A stretch of 64,000 bases of DNA from Mytilus californianus. Taxonomy: Eukaryota > Mollusca > Bivalvia > Mytilida > Mytilidae. The notes beneath the pieces are model-generated. The model ran no database searches. It saw nothing but the letters and a program-made list of their open reading frames with translations, and was not told where the DNA came from. Within the stretch, counting starts at the first letter, position 1, and each line of letters begins with the position of its first letter. Of this stretch, positions 10,749 through 21,810 are shown piece after piece. The position numbers and the translations under genes are program-made. The stretch lies in the NCBI RefSeq assembly GCF_021869535.1, contig NW_026262690.1, forward strand, positions 10,465,501-10,529,500, in the 5' to 3' direction.

Positions 10749-11012
10749 ATGAGTGGAATATTTGTAAATACAGTGGTAACGCAGGCAAAAGCCTTACTGC
10801 CAAACACAGCAGTAGAATGTGATTTGGACAATTCTTTTACCGTTTTGTTTGAAGTGCTCTGTGCAAAACCTCAAAGCACCAACGCCACCGAATTGAAAGA
10901 TTCAAATTATGACAATACAACATACATAAGAATAAAAGAGAATCCCGAAGATGATTTTCTTGTTGATGGAACCAGAACCTCAAATCAGAAGACCCTAGGT
11001 CTCTGTCACTAA
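10749..11012 (+). CDS. Orphan exon-like ORF inside the repeat block
   Basis: An 87-codon frame starts at ATG 10749, with the stop at 11010-11012. Its first 70 or so codons have balanced, protein-like composition (ALLPNTAVECDLDNSFTVL, then NTTYIRIKENPEDDFLVDG). From about 10974 the DNA becomes the copy-B repeat (GAACCTCAAATCAGAAGACC), so the tail is not native. Upstream (10490-10620) is a less AT-rich stretch with several CpG sites that could be a 5' exon or promoter. I do not recognise the protein. It could be a first coding exon of an unknown gene, a captured fragment, or chance. Confidence 0.35.
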   Translation: MSGIFVNTVVTQAKALLPNTAVECDLDNSFTVLFEVLCAKPQSTNATELKDSNYDNTTYIRIKENPEDDFLVDGTRTSNQKTLGLCH

Positions 11013-11960
11013 AGATTTATGAGTTTCTATTACATTTCTCTTATGTCAAATACATAAGGGGAAATAAATCTCATATGGAATGTTCAGATCTCTTCGATGA
11101 AAATTATTCTTGACAACCTGAGAATGTAACGAGTAATTTGGTAAAATAAATTTGTCGTAATCTTTTATGGTTGCGAAGGAGTAGTACGCACAATAAAAAC
11201 AGTGTTCGTGGAGATAACTCTTACATGAGAAAGTGTTCTGTTAAGCGGTGTCAGTTTCAAAAGCGTATAAACTGTTTGATATCATATGCAAATATCTAAG
11301 CAACATCTTTTGAAATAACAGTTCAGCGCATGAAAAAAATAATCAGAACAAATCCCAATAATAATTAAAAAACAATTGTTCAGAGAACAATTGCAGGTCT
11401 TTTACCACTTCTCGCGATTTATTTTGTTATGAAAATATTAAAATTCAGTTTAAAATGTCATTTTCAGTGTCAAATGCTAGCTGATTGTTTGCTGATTCCA
11501 AAAATATATGGTTTCTATACAATTTTGTTTGAAATAAGGGAGGTAATTTGTCACTTCCGGTCTGAAAATGTAAATTCTGGTATTATTTTAATGGTTTATT
11601 TGACACTGCTTCCAAAAATATATTGTTCTATATACTTTTACATAAAATAAGTATAAAAAATAGCCACTTCCAGTTTACAAAAGGTCACTTCCGCTTTGCT
11701 TTTTCAACGTAATAACCTAATGCACAAAGTCATATGGCTTTATTGTGTAAAAATATGAATTTAAAGCAAAGGTTAAAATCTAGAACGTCAAATTTACCTA
11801 TGACCTTGACCTCCCTTTCAATGTCATAAACTAATGACCTCAACTGTAAAGACCCTAGGACTTTAATATGTAAATGAGTTTTATCACTTTACGCATAATT
11901 CTAAAAATAAGAGGGGCAAACACTACCATTTAACGCTACGCGTCCTTTCAAACAAAATTT
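10970..11960. repeat. Large composite repeat, copy B
   Basis: It repeats the order of copy A: CCTCAAATCAGAAGACCCTA, GGGGAAATAAATCTCATATG, TTTTATGGTTGCGAAGGAG, the AATTGTTCAGAGAACAATT palindrome (11377-11395), AGGTCTTTTACCAC, AAAATATATGGTTTCTATAC (about 11500), GTCACTTCCGGTCTG (about 11549), then ATGACCTTGACCTCCCTTTC near 11800. It is diverged from A by point changes and small indels. Confidence 0.75.
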
Positions 11961-12067
11961 ATGAGTAACGACATGTTGTAATTAACAATTTAGTAAAAAT
12001 CTGTTGCCGATATCTTATACGGTTTGTGAAAAAAAGTGAAAATAAGCCAAAATCAAAATTTAGAATA

Positions 12068-12091
12068 TGACCTTGACCTTTGACCTTGACC
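12068..12091. promoter_or_regulatory. Cluster of AGGTCA half-sites (DR1-like)
   Basis: On the minus strand the word is AGGTCAAAGGTCA with further TCAAGGTCA units, the consensus direct repeat with one spacer bound by RXR/HNF4-type nuclear receptors plus an extended half-site. The same word recurs at 13786-13809 and, on the plus strand, at 43522-43542. It belongs to the dispersed repeat, so function is uncertain. Confidence 0.35.
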
Positions 12092-12509
12092 TTATTTTCT
12101 TTTTTTTTGGTCCAAGGACCTCAAATCAAAATACCCTAGGTCTCTATCACTCATGGTTTACCAATTACAAATGCATATCACTTATATCAATGCATAAGGG
12201 GAAATAACTCTCATATGGAATCTCTATACCGCTTCGGTCAAAATTAATCAAAACATCCTGATGATATAACGATGGTAAAATAAATTTGTTGTAATCTTTT
12301 ACGGTTGCGAAGGAGTAGTACACACAAGAAAAACAGTGTTCGGGGAGATAACTCTTACAAAATAAAACATTCGTTTTAGTTGTGTCAGTTTCAAAAGCGT
12401 TTAAACTGTTCGATATCATATACCAAAAATCTAAGCGACATATTTTGAATTAACAATACAGCGGAAAAAATAAGGCGGAAGAAAAAAAAATAATCAGAAC
12501 AAAACCAAA

Positions 12510-12539
12510 AGGTCTTTCCACGGAAAAGTGGAAAGACCT
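12510..12539. repeat. 12-bp perfect inverted repeat hairpin
   Basis: AGGTCTTTCCAC (12510-12521), six bases, then GTGGAAAGACCT (12528-12539). The single-arm word AGGTCTTTCCAC is a standard part of the surrounding repeat (about 9870 and 13121), so this looks like a local inverted duplication of that segment. Confidence 0.85.
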
Positions 12540-12679
12540 AATTGAAAACCAATTGTTAACCAATTGTTCAGAGAACAATTGAAGGTGTTTCCACATCAAT
12601 TTGCTAAATGATTTATAAGAAGCTACTTCCGGTTTACTCAAGGTTTCTTTTGGGAATTAATCATATATTTCTTCATACT

Positions 12680-13530
12680 AATTCAATCAGTATATGGTTT
12701 CTATATACTTGTGTCTGAGATAATGGAGACAATTTGCTACATCCGGTTTAGAAAATGTCATTCCCGGTCTCATATGATAGTATTATTCCCACCGATTCTA
12801 AAAATCTATGGTTTCTATATACTTTCCCCAGAAATAAGGGAGATAATTGCCAACTTCGGGTTAAGAAAATGTGCCTTCCGGTCTCATATGATAGCTGTTT
12901 TTAAACTGATTCCAAAAATATATGGTTTCTATATACTCTTGTCTGTAATAAGGGAGATAATTAGCCACTTCCGGTTTTATGAAGGTCACTTCCGGGGTGA
13001 AATGATAGGTTCATAAATGCTTATTTCAAAAATATATGTTTTCTATGTACTTTTCAACGAAATAAATGCAAAATGGCTATTCCGGTTTACTCCGGGTCAC
13101 TTCCGGTTGACATTTTTTGAAGGTCTTTCCACATTTATTTCTAAATGATTGATGAGAAGCTACGGTTTCAAAGTTACTATTTGCGTACAAGCATAGGTTT
13201 CATCATACTGATTCGATAAAGAAATGGTTTCTATACTTTTGTGTAAAATAAGGGAGATAATTGCCAACTTCCGGTTTAGAAAATGTCACTTCCGGTCTCA
13301 TAGTATAGCTGAATTTACACGGATTCAAAAAATATATGGTTTCTTTATACTTTTGCCTGTAATAAAGGAGATAATTAGCCACTTCCGGTTATCAAAGGTC
13401 TGAAATGATAGTTTTATGTATGCCTATTAGAAAAATATATGGTTTCGTTATAAATATAAGCTTCGTTTTCATGAAATAAGTGCGAAAATGGCTACTTCCG
13501 GATTTCTCAAGGTCACTTCCGGTAGAAATT
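12680..13530. repeat. About 113-bp tandem repeat rich in ACTTCCGG
   Basis: ATATATGGTTTCTATATAC-type starts occur near 12690, 12803, 12917, 13030, 13222, 13332 and 13436, a period of 104-114 bp. Each full unit carries AAGGGAGATAATTGCC-ACTTCCGGTTTA and a second GTCACTTCCGGTCTC about 20 bp on. Single related units also end copies A and B. ACTTCCGG is the core of an ETS-factor site, and I count at least ten perfect copies between 10030 and 13520. Confidence 0.85.
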
Positions 13531-14070
13531 TTTCATATATGTTACCCAACATTTTGCAAAAGACCATATGCTTTTATCATATACCAAGTTGAAGAAATAA
13601 TCAATTAACCTTAAATTAAAACATTTCAGGGGCAATAACTCCTATAAGATGTCATTGAATTGTTTCAGACCAAATGTATCAATCGTCATCACAACAAAAC
13701 AGACATTTTGCACTAGTTCTTTAAGATATATCTTAAAAATTGTCAGAGGAGATCATAAAACAATGAAAAGTCAAAATTGAGAAAATGACCTTGACCTTTG
13801 ACCTTGACCCAAAATACATTTTTTTTTGTACCAAGGACCTTAAATCCAATTCCGTATTTTTTTAAATTTTTTTTTGCATAAAATGTTTCCACACATGCTA
13901 CTGAATATATATACCAAGTCTCGTGCAATTCTGCTACTAAGCTAACGAGAAAATTGAGGTTGAAGGTTTTCGAATTTGGCTACCATTTTGAAAATTCCGA
14001 AAAAAAAGTATAATAATAATAGTGGAGAATCGTTTGGGAGATTTTATAATAAGAAACGAAGTAAAAAAAT
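13531..14070. other. Repeat tail with AGGTCA cluster
   Basis: Continuation of the composite repeat: TTCAGGGGCAATAACTCCTA, then TGACCTTGACCTTTGACCTT at 13786 and CCAAGGACCTTAAATCC. No coding frame of note. Confidence 0.55.
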
Positions 14071-14100
14071 AAGTCCCCGACACTTCGTATCAGGGGACTT
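14071..14100. repeat. Hairpin AAGTCCCC...GGGGACTT
   Basis: Perfect 8-bp arms (14071-14078 and 14093-14100) around a 14-base loop. A second inverted pair (CGAAGT at 14057 and ACTTCG at 14083) overlaps it. It probably marks the end of the composite repeat. Confidence 0.7.
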
Positions 14101-15250
14101 GCATATAAGATCAACCTATCATGGCGGACATCTTTTGTAGATGCATCGACCCTTTTGCAGAAATGAATGTAAAAAAGAGCCTGATACGGTTACGGTGTGC
14201 TTGTTCATGTAAGAATTTCTCATATTAATACACCTTCAAAATTTAATGTTTGGCTATTTAATATTTTCTTAATTTCTGCAAATATTGGTCTGATTTTCTG
14301 TTTTGTATTTTGCCCTTTCATACTATTAAAACTGCTAGGTTTTCTTAAATATATTACGTTGTGCTCCGTGATATCTATCATTTGTTGTTTCGTTCTTTTG
14401 TTGGCCAATTGCCCCGTGCTGTCTAACATTTGTTGTTTTGTTTTATATGCATTGGTCTTTTGTTGGGCAATGTACGACAAATATATGTGCGCAAACCTCG
14501 CCCATGATTATAATTTTTGTAATTCATTGAACGATCCCAATATGTGTGGCTTCAAATTATATTTAAGCGGCGATCGATGTCTTTTAGAATAACTGCACTT
14601 TTCTGGTATCCCTGGTGCTTTCGACTGGCAAACAGTCCTAAACAAGCTTTGCCCAAGTTAGCACTCCGTGACAGGTGGGGAGCACGAATGTGCATTATGG
14701 TTGATGTTTATCAATAGCACCGCTTAAGTCGATGCTAAGGGCCTTCTTGATCTTGTTGTAGGGTATGAATGATTCGTTCATTGTTGAAGATCCTCCAGCA
14801 ACTGTCAAGATGAAGAACAGGAGTAAAAGCCCTGTTCATTGATAATTTGTATTTTTTCAAGTATTGGTTGCGTTTCAGAAATCAGAAAATTTTAGTATCC
14901 CGTCATGATAGAAAGGGACAGGGACTGGACTGTAATATAAAAAAAATTGCGAAAAGCTTTTGTTGTAATTTGTGTACAAAAACCAGATATCATGTAAATA
15001 AATCATAATTTTATGTGTTTCAAAATTATTTGGAAAAGGGGGAGTGTACGTCCACCCTTCTAGGCTTCAAATCCGAGCTAGTGTGTGTGAATGCAAAACG
15101 CACCCAACATAATTTGAGGTGCTCTTGATAAATATTCAATTAACATAATTTCGGTCTTTAGTTTTACTTGTAATTCAATAAATTTGACTCCAGATACAAG
15201 GAAAATGTATAATATACAAATTGTTCCAATTTATTCGTGTTTTCTCAGTA
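14101..15250. other. Non-coding DNA with weak ORFs
   Basis: A plus frame at 14197-14592 (131 codons, very rich in Phe, Cys, Leu and Ile) looks like T-rich repeat (ATTTGTTGTTTCGTTCTTTT recurs as ATTTGTTGTTTTGTTTTATA) rather than protein. On the minus strand, 14835-14695 is open for 46 codons with a hydrophobic start (GLLLLFFILTVAGG) and then FIPYNKIKKALSIDLSGAID before a stop. This could be a leftover exon of a secreted protein, but I cannot place it. Confidence 0.35.
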
Positions 15251-16830
15251 AAATTTAACCACACGTACAACTTTTCTGCCTTCTTGGAAATGAATCGTCG
15301 GTCAAATTTAGGAACGGGGAATTCCGGTATATTCCGTTTTTGTGTTTTTTTTCGAAACGAACAAATAACCTGTTGCTCCGGATGACACGGTTATACACCG
15401 GATGCCAGAAACGAACCGGCCCAATGAAATAATCCACCGTGTTACTTACTCTCAAAAAGACAGCACAACTATAATTCTTTGGAAAACAATACAACTGAAA
15501 GCTACCAACAAAAAGATCGGGGCATCATACCGTCGGTTTTAATTTCCGATAAGAAAGTGAACATATTTAATAAAAAAAACTGAAGCTTTATGTTTAGAAA
15601 TCATAGATTTGGAGAATGAATTAGAAACACGAATAAATAGATCAAACACCGACAATGAAGAGTTTTTGAATCATCAATATTTACACATAGTTTAGAAAAA
15701 CATCTGGAAAAGAGTATGAATGAGGAGTTTCACTGACAAGCAACTTTTACTGTTTTCTTGTCCGAAAATTGGACCCCTTAACCAAAAATCGACATCCGAA
15801 ATCTTGTCGTACCTCTATGTATGAAATGGAACAGTAATGCATAGAAATTTATTTTCACATTGTTTTAACCTATAATAAGATATCAAACAGACCTAGAAAA
15901 ATCCAATTGCACGAGTTCGCTATCTATTTATATCTATGTTTATGTTTATATCAGGTTATATGACCTTCGGCTGTCTTATTAAGGTCACCTCGATGGTTAA
16001 TTAGATGGCGTCTAGACTAAAATACACAAGAATGCTGTTATATACTACCGAGTTTATGCATCGTACATTGTTTATTTTCGACTTTTTAAAATTTGGATAT
16101 ACGTTTTAGTATCGGCGTTATAAGTCGAATATGAGAATTTCAGTCAAATCGGTGAACATAAATTTGACAGCTAATGCCCCTTTAAATATTTCCTGATTTT
16201 AGAATATGAAATGCCCCGTATCCGTGTAAAAGGTTTCTTTTTCGTTACTAAGTAATAAACTATCCGGAGCTGGAACAGGATTCTTGATTTTTATGTTTAG
16301 TCTAATGATTCGAAATCGGTATAATACCCTAGTCCAAAAAGAATTAAAGACCGAACCGCTTTTCCAATGGTCGATCAAAGTCATAAGTAGGAGCGGAATT
16401 TGCGCAATCAATAAAATAAAACATAAAACGTAACAATGGCTGTCACGGATCCATAAAAACCAGGGTTAGACCAGGTGTACCGGCAGATTAAGCGTCTACT
16501 GCCTCTCTAGAGACACCCGCCGTGATGGTCATGGTCGAATCCGCTGCAGCATCTTATATTTAAATCACCCGGACTCTCCGATGATTGTAGGAAAAACCAA
16601 TAAAAAATTAAAATTTACGTTTAACGAAACGTTGAAGTCCCCTCGTGTACAACTGTACCCATATTCCATTGTAACTAGCTATTTGACCCTATTTTGAGCC
16701 GGGCCATAGCATTTTTTTTCTATTTTTTTTATATTGGCGGCCATTTTGAAAATGGTTGATGATCATAAAATTTTGATGATGGACACCATTCGCCACATCA
16801 TAATCTACTAAGAAACCTAATTTAGCAAGC
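15251..16830. other. Non-coding DNA, unclassified repeats
   Basis: No gene is supported. 16440-16570 (GGATCCATAAAAACCAGGG onward) is richer in GC and word-rich, like a dispersed repeat terminus, but I cannot name it. Confidence 0.4.
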
Positions 16831-17270
16831 AGGGGGGTCTCGATATCTATAAACAATTTATTAAAGTATGAGATTAATCATTTTACAGACGAAGATGGAA
16901 GGATTGTTTTATTAAATTTCCAAATTAATGACACAATTTTTTCAATAGTTTGTTTATACGGACCAAACAAAACAGAAAAAAATCATTTTTTAAAAAGGTG
17001 GATCTCTTTATGAAAGAAAATGGAATTGGAATTCCAATAGTTGGGGGAGATTTTAATGAAACATTAAAAAATATCGACAGAATTAGTGCAAATAACAATC
17101 ACCAAAACAATAAACCAGTATCAAGCTTGAAATCGTTATTAAAAGAAAATAATCTTATTGATATTTGGCGAGTTATGAATGAAAAGGTACAACAGTTTAC
17201 TTGGAGGAGAAAAGATAACTCTCAGGCGAGTAAAATAGATTTGATATTGATTGGTAGCAATTTTAGATAG
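16831..17270 (+). pseudogene. LINE apurinic-type endonuclease fragment
   Basis: Frame 1 reads GGVSISINNLLKYEINHFTD and IFSIVCLYGPNKTEKN. After a shift near 16980, frame 2 reads IPIVGGDFNETL, FTWRRKDNSQASKIDLILIG. The G-D-F-N box and the S-K-I-D-L box hold catalytic Asp and Asn residues of the exonuclease-endonuclease-phosphatase fold that nicks target DNA. The N-terminal catalytic residues and the final S-D-H box are lost. Confidence 0.8.
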
Positions 17271-17599
17271 ATACATGCAAAATTAAACCGGCAACGATTC
17301 AGTATACTGATCATCTGAGTGTGTGTTTAACATTTAAAACGGGGGTGTCGGAAAAAGGGCGTTGATTTTGGAAACTAAATAATTCTGTCTTAGAAAATAA
17401 AGATTATCAAAGTTTAATTAACAATTTGATAACTAACTTTTTAAATCAATACCAAAATAGAGAAACAGACTAGGATTTTTTGGGATATATTAAAACTTGA
17501 AATTAAAGACGCTACTTTAAAATATTGTTAATCAAAAGCTAAAACCAAAAGAGAAGTCACACGCACCTTAGAAAAAGAATTACAAGAAAAGATGGTTGA

Positions 17600-18960
17600 A
17601 AGAGACCAATTAGATTTGTGTAACTCTAGTTTGGATAATCGTATTAAAAATTTGGAATAGGAACTGAATAAGATATATGACGAGAAAGCCATTGGTGCAC
17701 AAATCAGATCCAGAGAAAAATGGGTTGAATTTGGAGAAAAAAATAATGCGTATTTTTTGGGACTTGAAAAGACAAATTAAGAAATCGATAAATAAATTAT
17801 TAGTTGAAAAAAACAATGTTTTAAAAGATCAAAGCAAGATATCACTTGAAATTAATAACTATTATGAAAAATTATTTTCATCACAAAATCCGAATGATAC
17901 ATTATCTCAAGAATGCATTAAAAATACAAAATTAGAAAAAAAATTAAATGACGAAGAAAAGCTATTGTGTGATGGTTCAGTTACGCTTGAAGAGTTTTCT
18001 GAAGCAATACAAAATATGAAATTGAATAATTGTCCTGGGCTTAACGGTCTAACCGTAGAATTTTACAAAATGTTTTGGGAGACTGAAACTTAAATATATA
18101 TTTGTTAAAGTATATAATAAGGGTCATGAAGATAGTTTATTGATTTATTCGCAACGGTCTAGTGTTTTGTCGTTAATATTTAAAAAGGGGGACCCATTAA
18201 AATTAGAAAATTATAGAACAATTTCATTATTAAACGTAGATCTTAAAATTCTGTCCCATGTACTAGCTTAGCGACTGAAAAAAGTTCTACCAAAACTCAT
18301 AAACACAGATCAATCTTGATACATAAAAAATAGATTTATTGAATTCAATTTAAGGCAAATACAAGATATTATAGATTATGCAGATATATATAATATAGAA
18401 GGGGCTATTGTTTTTGTCGATTTTCAAAAAGCCTTTGACACTCTTGAATGGAAATTTATGTTAGATACTTTATATCACTTTGGATTCAATGATTCATTCA
18501 TAAATTGGGTTAAAACTTTGTATAATGATATTCAAACATGTATAATTATTAATAATGGGTGGATGATTTAGAAATGTTTAAGAATTCAAGAGGGATTAGA
18601 CAAGGATGTCTTTATCTGCTCTACTTTTTGTCATAGCCGTTGAAATATTGGCACTGAGACTTCGAAATACAAGATATAAAAGGATTTCAGATAAAATTTG
18701 ATAGGAAAACATATTGTATTAAAATAAGCCAATTAGCTGATGACACAACTTTATTTTTTAATGATAAAAATTATATCGAACTAGCATTGAATGAAATTGA
18801 AATCTTTGGATCTTATTCGGGATTAATTATAAATAAAAATAAAACAGAAGAAATATCGATAGGAAAACTAAAAAACAGTAAAGACAAAATAGCAAATATT
18901 AATTGGACAGATAAACCTGCAAAAGCTTAAGGAATTTATTTTGGACATGATAATGAAGAA
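17600..18960 (+). pseudogene. LINE reverse transcriptase fragment
   Basis: Recognisable boxes: KLNNCPGLNGLTVEFYKMFW (end of the 17677-18093 frame), LFKKGDPLKLENYRTISLLN (about 18180), FVDFQKAFDTLEWKF (18415-18459, first catalytic Asp) and QLADDTTLFF (from 18730, the catalytic ADD). Stops lie near 18268 and 18320, with frameshifts near 18075, 18560 and 18660. It would copy element RNA at the nicked target; this copy cannot. Confidence 0.85.
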
Positions 18961-19104
18961 TGTGAGAAATTAAATTTTGAAAATAAAATGGATAAAATGG
19001 ACAAATTGTTTTTTTATTTGGAAAAAGCGAAATCTCACTATGTTAGGGAACATTTTGATCATCAAATCTTTGATTATACCACTCTTCACCTTTTTAGCTA
19101 GCTC

Positions 19105-20367
19105 ATGTGTATTTCCAGAAAATATAAAAAAGAAATAGAAAGAAAATGTTTTAAATTTATCTGGAATGACAAACCAGATAAAGTTAAAAGAAATACGATG
19201 ATTGGTAGTTATGAAAACGGGGGTTTGAATATGATTGATATTGAAAGTCACTTTGAATCACTAAAAGCATCATGGATAGGTAGAATCTTAAATACAGATA
19301 TTGTCAGATGGCAATTTATTCCTTTGAAATATTTACAAGGCCTAGGAAAAAATTGCCTAGTAGTTTATATGAATATGGGTTATAATAAAGTTGATCAATA
19401 TCTACCTAATATTCCAAAATTTTATAAAAATGTAACAAAAAGCTGGATGAAAGTAGGAGGAGGACAGACAGATAAACCGAAAACCTTTTACGAAATTAGA
19501 AAACAAATTATTTGGGTAAATAAATACATTAAATTTGATAACAAAAGTCTATTTTTCAAAAATTGGATAAACGGTAATTTGATTTATATAAAGAAAATTT
19601 TAGATGAAAATATGGAAATTTCACAAGATGTAATTTTCAAAAAATAGAAAAATAAATCCAACTGGATTGCCGAGTTGACATCCTTAAAAATCGCAACTCC
19701 AAAAGATTGGTTACAATGTCTTAGATCAGAGAATTCCACGAGAAGTAGAGTCTATGTAAAAAGACAATGTTTGTCAATAAGTGGTAATTATATTGACATT
19801 TCTTTTTCGTCTAATAAGTTACTATATAACAGATTAGTAAAGAAAAAAGTTGTGAAACCGATTGGTATAAATGTATGGTTAAATGTATTACCATTACAAA
19901 CAGAATTTTATTTGTACAACTTTATTTTTTACTATTTAGAAGAAAATAAATTGAAGATGTATCGATGGAAACTTTTACAAAGTATATTAACTACTAAAAA
20001 GTTATTGTTTAGATGGAAGGTAACAGACAATGATTTATGTAACGAATGCTTTACTGAAGAAGATTATCATCATTATTTTATATCATGTTCCTTTTTAAAC
20101 AATTTTTGGAGAAAAATTCATAATTTATTGCAAAAAGTAAATATAGAAAAAGCTATCACATTAACAGATCTTGTTTTTGGCTATAAAATATCAGATAAAT
20201 ATTACTTTGGCTTTAACTATCTTATAACAATTATTGGATATTCAATTTATAAATCCTACTATGTATCTGATCAGAAAATGAAAGAACTTGATGTATTTTG
20301 TCTATTTATTAGAGAATTTACAAAACGAATGTGTTATATAAAGAAGTTAGAAGAAGTTAAGTTCTAG
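19105..20367 (+). pseudogene. LINE ORF2 thumb and C-terminal domain
   Basis: Two long frames (19105-19647 and 19675-20367) are separated by one stop and read as one chain: KEIERKCFKFIWNDKPDKVK, GGLNMIDIESHFESLKASWI, then a C-terminal Cys-His knuckle (CNECFTEEDYHHYFISC) typical of LINE ORF2 tails. The final stop is at 20365-20367. Confidence 0.8.
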
Positions 20368-20369
20368 AC

Positions 20370-20649
20370 TTAATTAATGTAAAAAAAAACATTTATTAGA
20401 TTGATGTTTTATTTATTAATATAATAGAATTGAAAATTATACTTATTCTTCACAAGGAGCTTGGACTTGTTGAAGAAAATGTAACAAGCAACTGATGGAA
20501 ATAAAGAAATTTTAAAAATAAAAGAAAGAAACCTAATTTCGTCTAAATCGGAGTATGTTTGTATTTTGGCAGCCAACTTGAATTCAAAATGGCAGCCATA
20601 TAAATGTCTCAAGTCCAACAGAAGAGTACGAAGAAAAGCCAACATTGCC
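20370..20649. other. LINE 3' flank
   Basis: Short AT-rich tail of the LINE, then unclassified DNA. No gene. Confidence 0.4.
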
Positions 20650-21030
20650 TAGACGTTGTAGAGGAACGTTCGATAATACTAGTACGTGAGACCAGCGTTG
20701 CTTTATCGTTAGACAAACGTTGTAAACGATCGTTTCGATCAGCGTCCATCTAATACATTCCGACGCATTTCAGCGTGCAAGAAACTACTATATAGCGCAC
20801 ATGAACGTGTGTATAACTTACATCTGGCGTTCGTCTAACGTGTGTCTATCTTATAAACAACACGTTGGCACACGTTAACAATTTTGAGCATGTCCAAAAT
20901 TTTGCGACGCAACCGACGTTTAACAACGTATGCCAACGTGTGTCAACGTGTTAGTAACTTTTTTAGAACGTGTCCCTAACTTATGCAACGCATACCAGAG
21001 TGTTTGAAAATATTCTGATTCTCACACGTC
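20650..21030. repeat. ACGT-dense segment
   Basis: About 15 ACGT tetramers in 380 bp, mostly as AACGTGT, ACACGTT or AACGTTC, in DNA otherwise poor in CpG. Words such as GTGTCAACGTGTTAG and CTAACGTGTGTCTATC recur loosely without fixed spacing. ACGTG is the core of hypoxia-response and some bHLH/bZIP sites, but the block may simply be a degenerate short-word repeat. Confidence 0.55.
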
Positions 21031-21395
21031 AGCACATGTTTGCGCTATGCATTATAGTGTTACAGGGCCATTACAAAATTATGTTTTGGCTATCGGAAAA
21101 ATATAATTTTCTTTGAATAAGATATTTCTATGTTTACGTTATATGTCGAAAAGACCCAATGGTCAAATGCGCGTCGCATTGTTAACGCGCATCCTCAAAG
21201 AAGCAGTATCCGGTTAAACCCACTAGCAGTAATTGTGACTGTGTCCCAATTTTTCTTTTTTTAAATGGCAGCCATATGAATCAGCATGCCTTCATGATCT
21301 CATGAAGAAACTCATGGGCAACATCTTTGCCTAGATTGGTTGAATTCTGCTCAAAGCCTCTCAAAAAGGAGATGAATATGTGAACAGTTAATTGG
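21031..21395. other. Unclassified non-coding DNA
   Basis: No gene. The last part (CATGATCTCATGAAGAAACTC onward) leads into a mussel repeat in reverse orientation. Confidence 0.35.
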
Positions 21396-21399
21396 CAGA

Positions 21400-21460
21400 C
21401 GATGGGCGCCAAGTGATGACAATAGCTCACTTGCTCTTGGGGTCCGCTGAGCTAAAATGC
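21400..21460 (-). repeat. AGCTCAC-hairpin repeat terminus, minus orientation
   Basis: The reverse complement reads TTTAGCTCAGCGGACCCCAA, then GTGAGCTATTGTCATCACTT and GGCGCCCATCG, the same terminus as at 46475. The open frame starting near 21392 runs through this repeat and is not a gene. Confidence 0.7.
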
Positions 21461-21747
21461 TTAAAATACAACAACATAAAAATGACGGAATATTTTTTCT
21501 TGTATACATTGAGGTTTACTTTCCGTTGCTTTACCATTTATGATATTATGAGTAACTCAGCGGGTGTTTCTAGAAAAAAAGGTGACGCTTACTTTATAAT
21601 TCAAAGGGACATTTTACTAAACTTTTCTCAGATTTCAGTTAGTGTACTTGACTCTATACTTTTGTCCACAATTTTGATTTGTCTAAAAACAACGCTGTCG
21701 TTCAATTTTCTATTGAAACGGGGAGATTGGAGGGTAAGGAAGATTTT

Positions 21748-21810
21748 TAGCTCACCTTTACTAAAAGGAAATGTGAGCTTTATCATCACTTGGCGTCCGT
21801 CGTTTCGCTG
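21748..21810 (+). repeat. AGCTCAC-hairpin repeat terminus, plus orientation
   Basis: TTTAGCTCACCTTTACTAAA, GTGAGCTTTATCATCACTTG and GCGTCCGTCG match the terminus at 46475. With the 21400-21460 copy it forms an inverted pair about 290 bp apart. Confidence 0.7.

Larger units (their letters stand above)
12062..12660. repeat. Large composite repeat, copy C (partial)
   Basis: Starts with TGACCTTGACCTTTGACCTT (12068), then CTCAAATCAAAATACCCTAG, GGGGAAATAACTCTCATATG, TTTTACGGTTGCGAAGGAG and the AATTGTTCAGAGAACAATT palindrome near 12561-12579. A short inverted duplication with a 12-bp hairpin (12510-12539) is inserted before the palindrome. Confidence 0.75.
16831..20367 (+). mobile_element. Decayed L1/Tx1-like non-LTR retrotransposon (5' truncated)
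   Basis: An endonuclease (from 16831), reverse transcriptase (about 17600-18960) and C-terminal region with a Cys-His knuckle (to 20367) follow in order on the plus strand, broken by at least eight stops or frameshifts. The sequence begins in mid-endonuclease, as expected from incomplete reverse transcription. The polymerase box FVDFQKAFDTLEWKF and the FGSYSGLIINKNKT motif resemble the L1/Tx1 group more than CR1. A short AT-rich 3' UTR with a nine-base A run follows the stop. No target-site duplication was found by eye. Confidence 0.85.

Noticed and set aside
14197-14592. 131-codon multi-span membrane protein
   Set aside because: T-rich repeated DNA explains the Phe/Leu/Cys bias, and the opposite strand is equally open.
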